A stretch of DNA of 9,297 nt, taken from Oscillibacter sp. CAG:241. Its GTDB lineage: Bacteria; Bacillota; Clostridia; Oscillospirales; Oscillospiraceae. Below are positions 1 to 6,110 of this stretch, piece after piece; position 1 is the first letter of the stretch, and every line of letters starts with the position of its first letter. Below the pieces are notes generated by a model. The model was not told the DNA's origin. It saw nothing but the letters and a program-made list of their open reading frames with translations, and searched no databases. The stretch lies in the NCBI GenBank assembly GCA_000435975.1, contig FR884060.1, forward strand, positions 1-9,297, read 5' to 3'. The position numbers and the translations under genes were made by a program.

Positions 1-101
1 GCGGAGATGGCGCCCTCCGTCGCCTTGGTCAGCCGGTTGTCCTTGTCATAGGCATAGGTGCTGCTTGCTGTCCGGACGTGACCGTCAGCCGTGGTAAAGA
101 G
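1..101 (-). pseudogene. RHS/YD-repeat protein fragment (continues beyond the window)
   Basis: The minus strand is open from base 101 to the window edge. It encodes about 30 residues with a clear YD-repeat signature, YAYDKDNRLTKATEG. YD repeats build the beta-cocoon shell of RHS and WapA-type polymorphic toxins. The frame has a TGA at 104-102 just upstream, and no start codon or ribosome site is visible, so the piece as seen cannot be the 5' end of an intact gene. It lies about 70 bases downstream of the lipoprotein gene, which fits a silent, promoterless orphan RHS cassette of the kind found behind main RHS genes. Whether a toxin domain follows to the left cannot be seen. RHS homology is confident; pseudogene versus orphan cassette is inference. 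Confidence 0.7.
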
Positions 102-169
102 TCAGAAGGTAGGAAGAAAGATTCCGGACAACATCCTGGGCGTTTCACGCTGTTCTGCAGAAATACATT

Positions 170-727
170 TCAATGCGGTATTTTACTTGTCTTGTTGATG
201 TTAATACCCGGTGTATACTTTTCGTCGCCCCGATATGCAAATTGCGGGTCTGTATCATCGGCTAATCTGATAATGTACAGAGACCGTATACCCACATTAT
301 CTGCATCTGCGGTATCCAGCAGCATATATTCCATGGCAAAGCGGTACTTATCCTGGGTCGTTTCAACATCGTAAGTCGCATACAGGCATTTCCAATAACG
401 TCCCGTACCATCTTCGTTCATCCCACCTATAGATCCAAGGCTGCCCCAGTCATTATATGAAAGCATATCACCTCGGAAGTAGTCAAACAATGCGGTGATA
501 GTTTCTTCTATATTTTGCGATTCCTTCAGTGATTTTTCAGAAAAGAATGCTTTCAGAGCGACACTGTCTTGATTTTGAATGGCTCCTATTAGTGCTTCAA
601 AACGCTCATTTGCAGTCTCTCTCTCATTTTTTATAAATAAATCTCTTACCATATTTGAGTCACCTGATGAGCAAGACGTTAATAATAGGGTCATAATAAT
701 CAGCATTAACAAACATACTTTCCTCAT
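170..727 (-). CDS. Putative lipoprotein, DUF5104-like; candidate RHS-toxin immunity protein
   Basis: This gene encodes 185 residues. The N-terminus is a lipoprotein signal: a short basic start (MRK), a hydrophobic stretch over residues 4-17, and a lipobox LTSC with the modified cysteine at 19. The mature protein is therefore predicted to be anchored on the outer face of the membrane. The remainder is a soluble alpha+beta domain with an early helical part (FEALIGAIQNQDSVALKAFF) and later aromatic strands (RYWKCLYATYDVE, YRFAMEYMLL). This looks like the NTF2-like DUF5104 lipoproteins of Firmicutes; that assignment is from memory of the family. The start is supported by GAGG eight bases upstream of ATG 727. 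It sits ten bases downstream of an RHS remnant and before a second RHS fragment, the usual place for an immunity gene. No dedicated promoter is visible. The immunity role is inferred from position only. Confidence 0.75.
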   Translation of the reverse strand: MRKVCLLMLIIMTLLLTSCSSGDSNMVRDLFIKNERETANERFEALIGAIQNQDSVALKAFFSEKSLKESQNIEETITALFDYFRGDMLSYNDWGSLGSIGGMNEDGTGRYWKCLYATYDVETTQDKYRFAMEYMLLDTADADNVGIRSLYIIRLADDTDPQFAYRGDEKYTPGININKTSKIPH

Positions 728-737
728 AGCAATTACC

Positions 738-965
738 TCATAACATCAAAAGTAAAACCTGGCTATACAGCATATTGCCCCATGCGTCGTAGATATAAGT
801 CACAACCGTGTTCCCGTTGCCGTCCACGATCTGAACCACATCGCCCTGCGCATTCTTGACGTACAGATATGTGGTCCCGTTGTACGTCACAGACGCCGGG
901 CCAGTGGAGTCGTAGGTAAAATGCAGCTTGTTGCTGCCCCATGCCACGTCCGTCAGCCGGGATAC
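738..965 (-). pseudogene. RHS core remnant, truncated before the toxin domain
   Basis: About 75 codons on the minus strand match the C-terminal part of an RHS core. They include WGSNKLHFTYD, then YLYVKNAQGDVVQIVDGNGN, then YIYDAWGN. In intact proteins the YDAWGN motif is followed by the RHS signature (an RYYDPE-type segment) and then the variable toxin. Here only SQVLLLML and a stop follow, so the signature and toxin are both missing. Upstream the homology begins about one codon after the TAA (968-966) of the membrane protein gene and in the same frame. The fragment has no convincing ribosome site; a GTG at 947 is the only near-by start. The lipoprotein gene begins ten bases after its stop. 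It is best read as a deletion or recombination scar of a polymorphic-toxin cassette, with translation doubtful. Confidence 0.75.
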
Positions 966-1523
966 TTATTCCTCCTCGTCGGGTTCCTGATCCCCCTGAT
1001 CGGGAGATATTTCCCCGCGCCGCAGGCTTTCAAATTGCATGCGTTCCTCGCCTGTCAGCGGTGGAAAAATCAAAACCTGCGGCCAGCGAAAGGTGGCACG
1101 CTCTATATTGATCCGTCCACCGGCTGTTCCTTCTAACATTACGGTGCTGCATACCATCATGAATGCCTCGCCAGGTGTTTCTTCGCTAACTTTCGATATG
1201 GGATACAGGCCCACCATCTGAAACCGTTCCCACGGATAGAGGTGACGAAAGATACCCAGCAATATCACGGTAATCCCCTTGGTGGATACAATGTATACCC
1301 GGCTGAGCGCAATAATCATGGTAAATATCACCGCATTAAATATCAGTCCAAAAATCCAGAATGCGACTACGTCAAGGGCTATTGGAGTAGGCGGTTTAAA
1401 GTAGGAGATATAGGCGTAGATATAAAACACATCAATGCCCACGCCAAGGATGATAAACAGCATCATCTGGTCATGCATCCCAGATGAGGAGATGCGCATG
1501 GTGCCTTTTTCTAATTTCTTCAT
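966..1523 (-). CDS. Two-helix membrane protein with possible bacterial PH-like domain
   Basis: This gene encodes 185 residues. The ATG at 1523 is chosen because AAGGA lies seven bases upstream. The frame stays open to 1610, but that extension has no ribosome site and reads like leader sequence. The protein has a polar N-terminus, two hydrophobic segments at about residues 20-42 and 48-73, and a soluble part over about 75-150 with short beta-like stretches (RVYIVSTKGITVILLG, ERFQMVGLYPISKV). It ends in a strongly acidic tail, PDQGDQEPDEEE. The layout resembles small membrane proteins with a bacterial PH (DUF304-like) domain, though I do not recognise a specific family. It is first in a minus-strand transcript with RHS debris, so it may be an orphan immunity protein. 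That role is inference. Its stop is in frame with the following RHS remnant. Confidence 0.7.
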   Translation of the reverse strand: MKKLEKGTMRISSSGMHDQMMLFIILGVGIDVFYIYAYISYFKPPTPIALDVVAFWIFGLIFNAVIFTMIIALSRVYIVSTKGITVILLGIFRHLYPWERFQMVGLYPISKVSEETPGEAFMMVCSTVMLEGTAGGRINIERATFRWPQVLIFPPLTGEERMQFESLRRGEISPDQGDQEPDEEE

Positions 1524-1654
1524 ACAGTCATCCTTACCGGGCCCCTTCGGCCCCTCGCCGCTGCTTCGCGATGCTGCCTGATGGTTCATAAGCAAATCGA
1601 GAGAGAACACCCTTCGGATTTGTCGTTTTCAGCGCATCGCTGTCAACTATCCTA
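1524..1654 (-). other. Long 5' leader of the membrane protein gene, with hairpins
   Basis: About 125 transcribed bases lie between the predicted promoter and ATG 1523. On the transcribed strand they contain a small perfect hairpin CAGCG-ATG-CGCTG near 1640 and a GC-rich hairpin GGGCC / GGCCC around 1541-1555, just upstream of the ribosome site. I recognise no known riboswitch class. One frame of this leader (within 1534-1758) reads through with no stop and contains AYEPSGSIAKQRRGAEGAR. I have an impression of similar strings in spurious ORFs of other gut Clostridia, which would suggest an interspersed element. That impression is unverified. Confidence 0.35.
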
Positions 1655-1684
1655 AGTATACAATCGAATACCCCTGCTTGACAA
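1655..1684 (-). promoter_or_regulatory. Sigma-A-like promoter for the membrane protein/RHS remnant transcript
   Basis: On the minus strand, a -35 box TTGTCA (1684-1679) and a -10 box TATACT (1660-1655) are separated by 18 bases. Both are one mismatch from consensus. Transcription would start near 1648 and run through the leader into the gene at 1523. Confidence 0.5.
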
Positions 1685-1742
1685 GAACTTTTTCCAAATT
1701 GTTCGTGAAAAAGTGCTATGGGATTCGGAGCGGAGGAATAGT

Positions 1743-1967
1743 ATGATTGCCTTTCCAACGGATAAAGGCGGCGCGGCTATTCGGACCCATGACGATACAC
1801 TTGATAGAGACCTGTCCTACAGGATGCAGCAAATCAGCAAAAACGTGTCGTCTCACCATCTGCTGCACGGAATGTTCGGAATATTACTTGCAAATTCGCG
1901 GTGGGCTTGCTATAATGGCGTACAAGAGGACATCCCTCATTATTTAGAAGGAAGGAATTCGCTATGA
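1743..1967 (+). CDS. Small hypothetical ORF, 74 residues, uncertain
   Basis: An ATG at 1743 is preceded by GGAGG six bases upstream, a ribosome site as good as that of any neighbour. The 74-residue product is unlike any family I recognise. It begins MIAFPTDKGGAA, is mostly polar, and has one moderately hydrophobic stretch near HGMFGILLANSRW. Its TGA overlaps the ATG of the scaffold gene as ATGA, the geometry of translational coupling. Against it: the last third contains a near-consensus promoter for the downstream operon, no promoter is apparent upstream, and composition differs from the GC-rich neighbours. It could be a real small gene, a leader peptide or a decayed gene remnant. Confidence 0.3.
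   Translation: MIAFPTDKGGAAIRTHDDTLDRDLSYRMQQISKNVSSHHLLHGMFGILLANSRWACYNGVQEDIPHYLEGRNSL
1888..1916 (+). promoter_or_regulatory. Strong sigma-A-like promoter of the scaffold/GGGtGRT operon
   Basis: A -35 box TTGCAA (1888-1893) and a perfect -10 TATAAT (1911-1916) are separated by exactly 17 bases. TG at 1908-1909 makes it an extended -10. Initiation near 1923 would give a leader of about 40 bases before ATG 1964. Confidence 0.8.
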
Positions 1968-2656
1968 TCTATACCACTGAGGTACAGCATATGTGTCCCG
2001 TCGCCAAGGGCGCTTATCACGGTCCGGCTCCCATCCCCGAGGAGGGCAAGTGGGTCCAGGCCAAGGAAATCTCCGATATTTCCGGTTTTACCCACGGCGT
2101 GGGCTGGTGCGCCCCCCAGCAGGGCGCCTGCAAGCTGACGCTGAATATCAAGAACGGCATCATTGAGGAGGCGCTGGTGGAGACCATCGGCTGCTCCGGC
2201 ATGACCCATTCCGCCGCTATGGCCTCCGAGATCCTCATCGGCAAGACCATTCTGGAGGCGCTGAACACCGACCTGGTGTGCGACGCCATCAACACCGCCA
2301 TGCGGGAGCTGTTCCTGCAGATCGTGTACGGCCGGTCCCAGTCCGCCTTCTCCGAGGGCGGCCTGTCCGTGGGCGCCTCTCTGGAGGACCTGGGCAAGGG
2401 CCTGCGCAGCCAGGTGGGCACCATGTTCGCCACCAAGGCCAAGGGCCCCCGCTATCTGGAAATGGCCGAGGGCTATGTGACCCGGGTGGCCCTGAACAAG
2501 GACGACGAGATCGTGGGCTATGAGTTCATCAGCCTGGGCAAGATGATGGACTTCATCAAAAAGGGCGACGACGCCGCCACCGCCTTGGAAAAGGCCAAGG
2601 GCCACTACGGTCAGTTCGACAACGCCGCCAAGTATATTGACCCCCGGCAGGAATAA
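1964..2656 (+). CDS. NifU/IscU-like iron-sulfur cluster assembly scaffold protein
   Basis: This gene encodes 230 residues. The ATG is preceded by AAGGAAGGA. The middle of the protein resembles the IscU/NifU N-terminal scaffold fold, with a beta-rich section LTLNIKNGIIEEALVETIG followed by GCSGMTHSAAMASEILIGKT. The latter matches the family pattern of a cysteine loop leading into a helix and a 'GKT' turn. Cysteines are at 11, 49, 56, 77 and 106; C77 lies where IscU has its central ligand, while C49 and C56 may replace the first. In the family these residues hold a nascent Fe-S cluster before transfer. The protein is longer than IscU (about 130 residues), with extra N- and C-terminal segments. 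It is followed after 15 bases by the GGGtGRT gene and no cysteine desulfurase is near, so it is probably a specialised scaffold rather than the general one. Family call is confident; cluster binding is inferred. Confidence 0.85.
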   Translation: MIYTTEVQHMCPVAKGAYHGPAPIPEEGKWVQAKEISDISGFTHGVGWCAPQQGACKLTLNIKNGIIEEALVETIGCSGMTHSAAMASEILIGKTILEALNTDLVCDAINTAMRELFLQIVYGRSQSAFSEGGLSVGASLEDLGKGLRSQVGTMFATKAKGPRYLEMAEGYVTRVALNKDDEIVGYEFISLGKMMDFIKKGDDAATALEKAKGHYGQFDNAAKYIDPRQE

Positions 2657-2671
2657 GAGGAGGACGGAAAA

Positions 2672-3670
2672 ATGGCACTGTTTGAAAGCTACGAAAGAAG
2701 AATCGACAAGATCAATGGCGTCCTCGCTCAGTACGGCATCGGCTCCGTGGAGGAGTGCCGGGACATCTGCAAGGCCCGGGGCTTCGACCCCTACGAGATC
2801 GTCAAGGAGATCCAGCCCATTTGCTTCGAGAACGCCTGCTGGGCGTACACCGTGGGCGCGGCCATCGCCCTGAAGTCCGGCGTCAGGACCGCCGCCGAGG
2901 CCGCCAGGATGATCGGCGTGGGCCTGCAGTCCTTCTGCATCGACGGCTCCGTGGCCGACGACCGCAAGGTGGGCCTGGGCCACGGCAACCTGGGCGCTAT
3001 GCTGCTCAGCGACGAGAGCAAGTGCTTTGCCTTCCTGGCCGGTCACGAGTCCTTCGCCGCCGCCGAGGGCGCCATCGGCATCGTGAAGAACGCCAACAAG
3101 GCCCGCAAGGAGCCCCTGCGGGTCATCCTCAACGGCCTGGGCAAGGACGCTGCCCAGATCATCAGCCGCATCAACGGCTTCACCTATGTCCAGACCCAGT
3201 TTGACTATTACACCAGCCAGCTGAAGGTGGTTCGGGAGATCCGCTATTCCGAGGGCGAGCGGGCCGACGTCCGCTGCTACGGCGCTGACGATGTCCGGGA
3301 GGGCGTGGCCATCATGCACGCCGAGGGCGTGGACGTGTCCATCACCGGCAACTCCACCAACCCCACCCGGTTCCAGCATCCCGTGGCCGGCACCTATAAG
3401 AAGGAATGCATCGAGCAGGGGAAGAAGTACTTCTCCGTGGCCTCCGGCGGCGGCACCGGCCGCACCCTGCATCCGGACAACATGGCCGCCGGCCCCGCCA
3501 GCTACGGCATGACCGACACCATGGGCCGTATGCACTCCGACGCGCAGTTCGCCGGCTCCTCCTCCGTGCCCGCCCATGTGGAAATGATGGGCTTTTTGGG
3601 CATGGGCAATAACCCCATGGTGGGCGCCACCGTGGCTGTGGCTGTGGCCGTGGCACAGAGCCTGAAGTAA
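2672..3670 (+). CDS. GGGtGRT protein (function unknown)
   Basis: This gene encodes 332 residues, the expected size for the family. ATG 2672 follows AGAGGAGG. The family-naming motif is present as SGGGTGRTLHPDN, with GGGTGRT at residues 259-265. Other ordered segments are a GLGHGNLGAML loop near 101-111, FLAGHESFAAAEGAIG at 121-136, and a glycine-rich C-terminal part ending in a VAVAVAVA run. Cysteines are at 29, 33, 51, 56, 89, 118, 202 and 246. The C29-x3-C33 and C51-x4-C56 pairs could bind metal or a cluster, but that is inference. There is no signal peptide, so it is cytoplasmic. It shares a promoter with the NifU-like scaffold, 15 bases apart, and a terminator follows directly, so the two form a self-contained pair. 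The scaffold may supply this protein with a cluster. Biochemical function is, to my knowledge, undefined. Confidence 0.88.
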   Translation: MALFESYERRIDKINGVLAQYGIGSVEECRDICKARGFDPYEIVKEIQPICFENACWAYTVGAAIALKSGVRTAAEAARMIGVGLQSFCIDGSVADDRKVGLGHGNLGAMLLSDESKCFAFLAGHESFAAAEGAIGIVKNANKARKEPLRVILNGLGKDAAQIISRINGFTYVQTQFDYYTSQLKVVREIRYSEGERADVRCYGADDVREGVAIMHAEGVDVSITGNSTNPTRFQHPVAGTYKKECIEQGKKYFSVASGGGTGRTLHPDNMAAGPASYGMTDTMGRMHSDAQFAGSSSVPAHVEMMGFLGMGNNPMVGATVAVAVAVAQSLK

Positions 3671-3691
3671 GAAAACCTGCCTGCTGCTGCA

Positions 3692-3725
3692 CCCCCTATC
3701 CGAACAGGATAGGGGGTTTTCTTTT
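3692..3725 (+). terminator. Intrinsic terminator of the scaffold/GGGtGRT operon
   Basis: A perfect 10-bp stem (CCCCCTATCC / GGATAGGGGG, arms 3692-3701 and 3707-3716) with the loop GAACA is followed by TTTTCTTTT. GAAAAC just after the stop codon could also pair with GTTTTC and extend the structure. Confidence 0.93.
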
Positions 3726-3787
3726 GAGGCGGCCATATCCAAGTCCCGGCGGTCGGAAATTTTATTGAACCATTCGGCGTTTTTTCA

Positions 3788-3816
3788 TTGACGGGTCCGG
3801 TGCAACGCTGTATAAT
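3788..3816 (+). promoter_or_regulatory. Sigma-A-like promoter of the acyltransferase/aminotransferase operon
   Basis: A -35 box TTGACG (3788-3793) and a perfect -10 TATAAT (3811-3816) are 17 bases apart. Initiation near 3823 leaves a leader of about 58 bases with a strong AAGGAGG before ATG 3881. Confidence 0.82.
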
Positions 3817-3880
3817 GTGGTCAGAGTGATAGACGAGAGCGACTGTTTTTTTGTGGATAGATACAAGGAGGAAAAGCAAT

Positions 3881-4795
3881 ATGATCCATACCATTGACGG
3901 CATCATCGAGGCTGCCCGGGGCGGAACCCCGGGGGTCATCGCCGTGGCTGCCGCCCATGACCAGCCGGTGATCCAGGCGGTGGTCGAGGCCCGCCGTGAG
4001 GGCATCGCTGTCCCCATTCTGGTGGGCCACGCCGGCGAGATCACCGCCATGCTGTCCCAGCTGGGGGAGGACCCTGCCGCCTATCAGATCGTCGCCGGTG
4101 ACAGCGACACCGACTGCGCCGCCAAGGCCGTGGCCCTGTGTGCCCAGGGGAAGGCCAACTTCCTGATGAAGGGCATTCTGGGTACCGCCGACCTGATGCG
4201 GGCGGTGTTCAACAAGGAGCACGGCCTGCGCACCGGCCGCCTGACCACCCACTGCATGTTCTACGAGATCCCGGCCCTGGGCCGGATGGTCATCCTCACC
4301 GACGGCGGCGTCAACACCTTCCCGGACCTGGAGAAAAAGGCAGATATTCTGGAAAATGCCGCCATGTGCTTCCAGGCCCTGGGGTACGAGACCATCAACG
4401 CCGCCTGCATCTGCGGCGCGGAGCAGGTGAACCCCAAGATCCAGTCCACCGTGGACGCCGACGCCCTGGCCCACATGACCGACCGCTGGGCCAAATATCA
4501 CATGAACGTCTGCGGCCCCGTGGCCCTGGACCTGGCCGTCAGCCCCGAGGCCTGCCGCCACAAGCACTACAGCGCACCCGGCGCAGGCATGGCGGATATT
4601 CTGCTGGTGCCCAATTACGAGGTGGGCAACGGCATCGGCAAGGCCGCGTCCCTGTTCGGCGGAGCCAAGAACGCCGGCGTGATCCTGGGGGCCAGGGTGC
4701 CCATCGTGCTGGTGTCCCGGTCCGACAGCGCCTATTCCAAGCTGGCCTCCATTGCCGCCGGCAGCGTCCTGTCCCGGCGGATGCACCTGTCCTGA
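3881..4795 (+). CDS. Phosphate butyryl/acetyltransferase-family enzyme (Ptb-like)
   Basis: This gene encodes 304 residues, the normal size of phosphate butyryltransferase. The ATG at 3881 has AAGGAGG at ideal spacing; an upstream in-frame TTG at 3851 lies before that site and is rejected. Family landmarks are an N-terminal VAAAHDQPVIQAV segment, GKANFLMKGILGTADLMRAV, NKEHGLRTG, LTDGGVNTFPDL, NPKIQSTVDADAL, CGPVALDLAVS, DILLVPNYEVGN, and a C-terminal PIVLVSRSDSAYSK. Enzymes of this family convert acyl-CoA plus phosphate to acyl phosphate plus CoA in the cytoplasm, normally feeding a kinase that makes ATP. Substrate chain length cannot be read from sequence; overall similarity is closer to Ptb than to Pta. 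Unusually, no butyrate or acetate kinase follows. Instead an aminotransferase lies 30 bases downstream, hinting at acyl-CoA from amino-acid breakdown. That link is inference. Confidence 0.85.
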   Translation: MIHTIDGIIEAARGGTPGVIAVAAAHDQPVIQAVVEARREGIAVPILVGHAGEITAMLSQLGEDPAAYQIVAGDSDTDCAAKAVALCAQGKANFLMKGILGTADLMRAVFNKEHGLRTGRLTTHCMFYEIPALGRMVILTDGGVNTFPDLEKKADILENAAMCFQALGYETINAACICGAEQVNPKIQSTVDADALAHMTDRWAKYHMNVCGPVALDLAVSPEACRHKHYSAPGAGMADILLVPNYEVGNGIGKAASLFGGAKNAGVILGARVPIVLVSRSDSAYSKLASIAAGSVLSRRMHLS

Positions 4796-4825
4796 CCAAA
4801 CCGCATACATAGAGGAGAGTATGTT

Positions 4826-6019
4826 ATGGTAAACCAGAAATTCTATCAGCTGGGCACCGCGCCCTCCGTCATCCGGGAGCTGTTCGCCTATGGCCTGGAG
4901 CAGGCCAAAACGGTGGGCCCGGAGAACGTGTTCGATTATTCCCTGGGAAACCCCAGCATCCCCGCCCCGGCCAAGGTCAACCAGTCCATTCACGATATTC
5001 TCAACGACACCGATTCCATCAAGGTCCACGGCTATTCCATGGCCTGCGGCTTTGACAGCGCACGGGAGGCCATCGCCGCCAACCTGAACCGCCGGTTCGG
5101 CACGGACCTGAAGGCTGGGAACCTGTTTCTCACCTGCGGTGCGGCCCCGGGGCTTATCGCCGTGATCAAGGCCCTGCTGGCGGAGGAGGACTCCGAGATC
5201 ATGGCGGTGGCCCCCTTCTTCCCGGAATACCGGCCCTTTACCGAGTCCAACGGCGGTCATCTGGTGGTGGTGCCGGCAGACACCCGGGCCTTCCAGATCG
5301 ACCTTTCCCAGGTGGAGCGCCGCCTGACCCCCCGGACCCAGGCCATCATCATCAACTCCCCCAACAATCCCTCCGGCGTGGTGTATACCCGGCAGACCCT
5401 GGAGGGCCTGGCCCGGCTGCTGGAGCGCAAGAGTGCGGAGTACGGCCACCCCATCTATATGATCGCCGACGAGCCGTACCGGGAGCTGGTATACGGCGGG
5501 GTGGAGGTGCCCTTCATTCCCACGGTGTACCGCAGCACCATCGTGTGCTACTCCTATTCCAAGTCCCTGTCCCTGCCCGGTGAGCGCATCGGCTATATCT
5601 GCGTCCCGGATTCCGTGGAGGACCACCAGGCGGTGTACAGCGCCATCGCCGGGGCGGCCCGGTCCTGCGGCCATGTGTGCCCGCCCACGCTGATCCAGCT
5701 GACCATCGCCCGCTGCGCCGATGAGACGCCGGACCTGGCAGCCTATGATGAGAACCGCCAGCTGCTGTACCGGGAGCTCACCGCCATGGGCTATCAGTGC
5801 GCCAAGCCCGATGGGGCCTTCTATCTGTTTGTCAAGGCTCCCGGCGGTGACGATGTGGCCTTCTGCGAAAGGGCCAAGCGGGAGCATAACCTGCTGGTGG
5901 TGCCCGGAACGGGCTTTGAGTGCCCGGGCTATGTGCGCCTGAGCTACTGCGTGTCCAACGACATGATCCGCCGCAGCCTCCCGGCCTTCCGGGAGCTGAT
6001 AGCGGCATATCAGAGCTGA
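4826..6019 (+). CDS. Pyridoxal-phosphate-dependent aminotransferase, class I/II (AspAT-like)
   Basis: This gene encodes 397 residues, typical of fold-type I aminotransferases. ATG 4826 follows GAGGAG at eight bases; an out-of-frame ATG at 4821 is ignored. Active-site landmarks are all present: NSPNNPSG (177-184, with an asparagine that contacts the PLP ring), ADEPYREL (214-221, with D215 pairing to the ring nitrogen), and SYSKSLSLPGERIGY (243-257, with K246 the Schiff-base lysine and R254 binding the phosphate). The C-terminal VRLSYC contains R371, which binds the substrate carboxylate. It moves an amino group from an amino acid to a 2-oxo acid in the cytoplasm. The specific substrate is not predictable; an aspartate/alanine/aromatic group is possible. 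It is co-transcribed with the Ptb-like enzyme, suggesting one amino-acid fermentation or synthesis route. No clear terminator follows. Confidence 0.88.
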   Translation: MVNQKFYQLGTAPSVIRELFAYGLEQAKTVGPENVFDYSLGNPSIPAPAKVNQSIHDILNDTDSIKVHGYSMACGFDSAREAIAANLNRRFGTDLKAGNLFLTCGAAPGLIAVIKALLAEEDSEIMAVAPFFPEYRPFTESNGGHLVVVPADTRAFQIDLSQVERRLTPRTQAIIINSPNNPSGVVYTRQTLEGLARLLERKSAEYGHPIYMIADEPYRELVYGGVEVPFIPTVYRSTIVCYSYSKSLSLPGERIGYICVPDSVEDHQAVYSAIAGAARSCGHVCPPTLIQLTIARCADETPDLAAYDENRQLLYRELTAMGYQCAKPDGAFYLFVKAPGGDDVAFCERAKREHNLLVVPGTGFECPGYVRLSYCVSNDMIRRSLPAFRELIAAYQS

Positions 6020-6081
6020 GAGAGAAAGAAATCCCCCTGCCGCGGCTGAACAGGCAATTTTCCGATTTTTGAAAGTTCTTG

Positions 6082-6110
6082 TTGAAACGGCGGCACAGTT
6101 GGGGTATACT
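6082..6110 (+). promoter_or_regulatory. Sigma-A-like promoter of the DUF1858 gene
   Basis: A -35 box TTGAAA (6082-6087) and a -10 box TATACT (6105-6110) have a 17-base spacer. Transcription would begin near 6117, about 28 bases before ATG 6145. Confidence 0.72.

Noticed and set aside
1678..1683. TTGACA on the plus strand as a -35 box for the small ORF at 1743
   Set aside because: No acceptable -10 lies 16-19 bases downstream. The same bases make a better -35 on the minus strand with TATACT.
3630..3656. Short tandem GTGGCT/GTGGCC repeats near the end of the GGGtGRT gene
   Set aside because: They encode the Val-Ala run of the protein's C-terminal strand or helix; too short to be a functional repeat array.
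1940..3742. 600-codon open frame on the minus strand across the scaffold and GGGtGRT genes
   Set aside because: It is antisense to two well-supported genes. Its product is a low-complexity run of His, Gly, Ala and Val typical of the complement of GC-rich codons, and it has no ribosome site.
6034..6070. Possible terminator after the aminotransferase gene
   Set aside because: Only a 4-bp stem (TGCC / GGCA or CCTG / CAGG) can form before the T-rich stretch. That is too weak to call.
6071..6087. Eleven-base string AAAGTTCTTGT near the -35 of both the DUF1858 promoter and the minus-strand promoter at 1684
   Set aside because: Its offset from the -35 and -10 boxes differs between the two, and an 11-base match is expected by chance in a window this size, so it is not a convincing shared operator.
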